From NCBI GenBank assembly GCA_003990745.1, contig RBNI01003089.1, positions 1 to 16,702 of the forward strand: a stretch of DNA of 16,702 bases. Direction: 5' to 3'. Every line of letters starts with the position of its first letter. Positions within the stretch are counted from its first letter, which is position 1. Positions 16,475 to 16,702 of this stretch are shown here, piece by piece. The position numbers and the translations under genes were made by a program. Origin of the DNA: Jimgerdemannia flammicorona (taxonomy: Eukaryota; Mucoromycota; Endogonomycetes; Endogonales; Endogonaceae). The notes beneath the pieces were generated by a model. That model did no database searches. It was given only the letters and a program-made list of their open reading frames with translations, and was not told where the DNA came from.

Positions 16475-16702
16475 TGGATTGGTTGGGGCCCCAAGGGGGG
16501 GGGACATAAGGGACTAGTAAGGAGGATTATAAGGAGGATTATAGAGAAGAGTGGTGGAAGAGTTGTGGTAAAGGTAGATGGAGTGTCATTTGCAGAAACT
16601 AGGGAGGGGGGGGATCCTTGTGGGATAGGTTGAGGGCTTAGGCTGTATCAATATTACTATAGATGCTGGTTAATAAAGGGAGTCCAAGTGACTATAAAAA
16701 AA
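16475..16702 (+). other. 3' untranslated end of LINE copy B
   Basis: G-rich, non-coding on the plus strand, collinear with about 12800-13035 of copy A. It ends in TTAATAAAGGGAGTCCAAGTGACTATAAAAAAA (shown only as landmarks: AATAAA near 16671 and GACTAT at 16690-16695). No other feature is seen. Confidence 0.55.

Larger units (their letters stand above)
15902..16702 (+). mobile_element. LINE copy B: internally deleted LINE, 5' end joined to 3' end
   Basis: The first ~230 bases match the 5' end of copy A (CACCTTTCTCTGG..., then the GAFSWQHV...YGLGIGAFGG frame). At about 16127-16132 the sequence jumps to the equivalent of 12471 in copy A (TTTGATTGTAAGGAGTGTTATAATG against TTTAATTGTGAGGAGTATTATAATG, shown here in part) and stays collinear to the common end GACTATAAAAAAA at the window edge. 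All of ORF1 after its start, the endonuclease and the RT are missing. It is less decayed than copy A: codons for Cys, His and Trp are kept. It has inserted about 30 bp after the Harbinger transposase remnant. Its 3' tail and target duplication lie beyond the window. Confidence 0.8.

Noticed and set aside
16147..16494. Minus-strand open frames of about 115 and 127 codons at 15921-16494
   Set aside because: They are shadows of the G-rich LINE copy B, which is C-rich and stop-poor on the opposite strand. The Pro/Ser-rich translation is an artefact of composition.

Overview
The window looks like filamentous-fungal DNA: the end of one host gene followed by about 16 kb of nested, decaying transposable elements. 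The reasons are a small-intron PIF/Harbinger transposase of the kind common in fungi and plants, a chromodomain-type Ty3/Gypsy element, AT-rich decayed stretches, and an ankyrin-repeat gene in CpG-rich DNA beside CpG-poor repeats. The lineage cannot be fixed from sequence alone. Decay is mainly of the CpG-to-TpG/CpA type rather than purely the CpA-to-TpA type of classical RIP. That points to a fungus with CpG methylation (Pezizomycetes or basidiomycetes are candidates; this is a guess).

Layout. 2-454: 3' end of an ankyrin-repeat gene, followed by a CpG-rich flank with a tRNA-like (SINE-like) stretch on the minus strand. 660-901: AT-rich transition. 902-1283 and 7615-13047: one degenerate LINE (copy A, plus strand, L1/Tx1-like) with endonuclease, reverse transcriptase and C-terminal zinc-finger traces, split by an insertion. 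1284-7614: that insertion, a complete-ended Ty3/Gypsy element on the minus strand with two 1469-bp LTRs, a 5-bp GATAA target duplication, and primer-binding and polypurine sites. 13065-14370: very AT-rich DNA holding a large inverted repeat. 14371-15901: PIF/Harbinger transposon with a broken, intron-containing transposase. 15902-16702: a second, less decayed LINE copy (copy B) that joins the 5' end of the element directly to its 3' end and runs off the window.

The most notable point is the Gypsy coding region. In one reading frame it carries gag with a CCHC zinc knuckle, then a dUTPase domain with all five family motifs recognisable, then an aspartic protease. The frame next runs directly into a chromodomain remnant: reverse transcriptase, RNase H and integrase are absent. 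The element is therefore a non-autonomous gag-dUTPase-protease derivative, with the order NC-dUTPase-protease otherwise familiar from betaretroviruses. In this copy the frame is interrupted, mostly by TGA codons that are one CpG transition from CGA.

No intact transposition gene remains except a short open C-terminal fragment in LINE copy B. The inferred order of events is LINE A insertion, then Gypsy into LINE A, and separately Harbinger insertion followed by LINE B into its 3' part.
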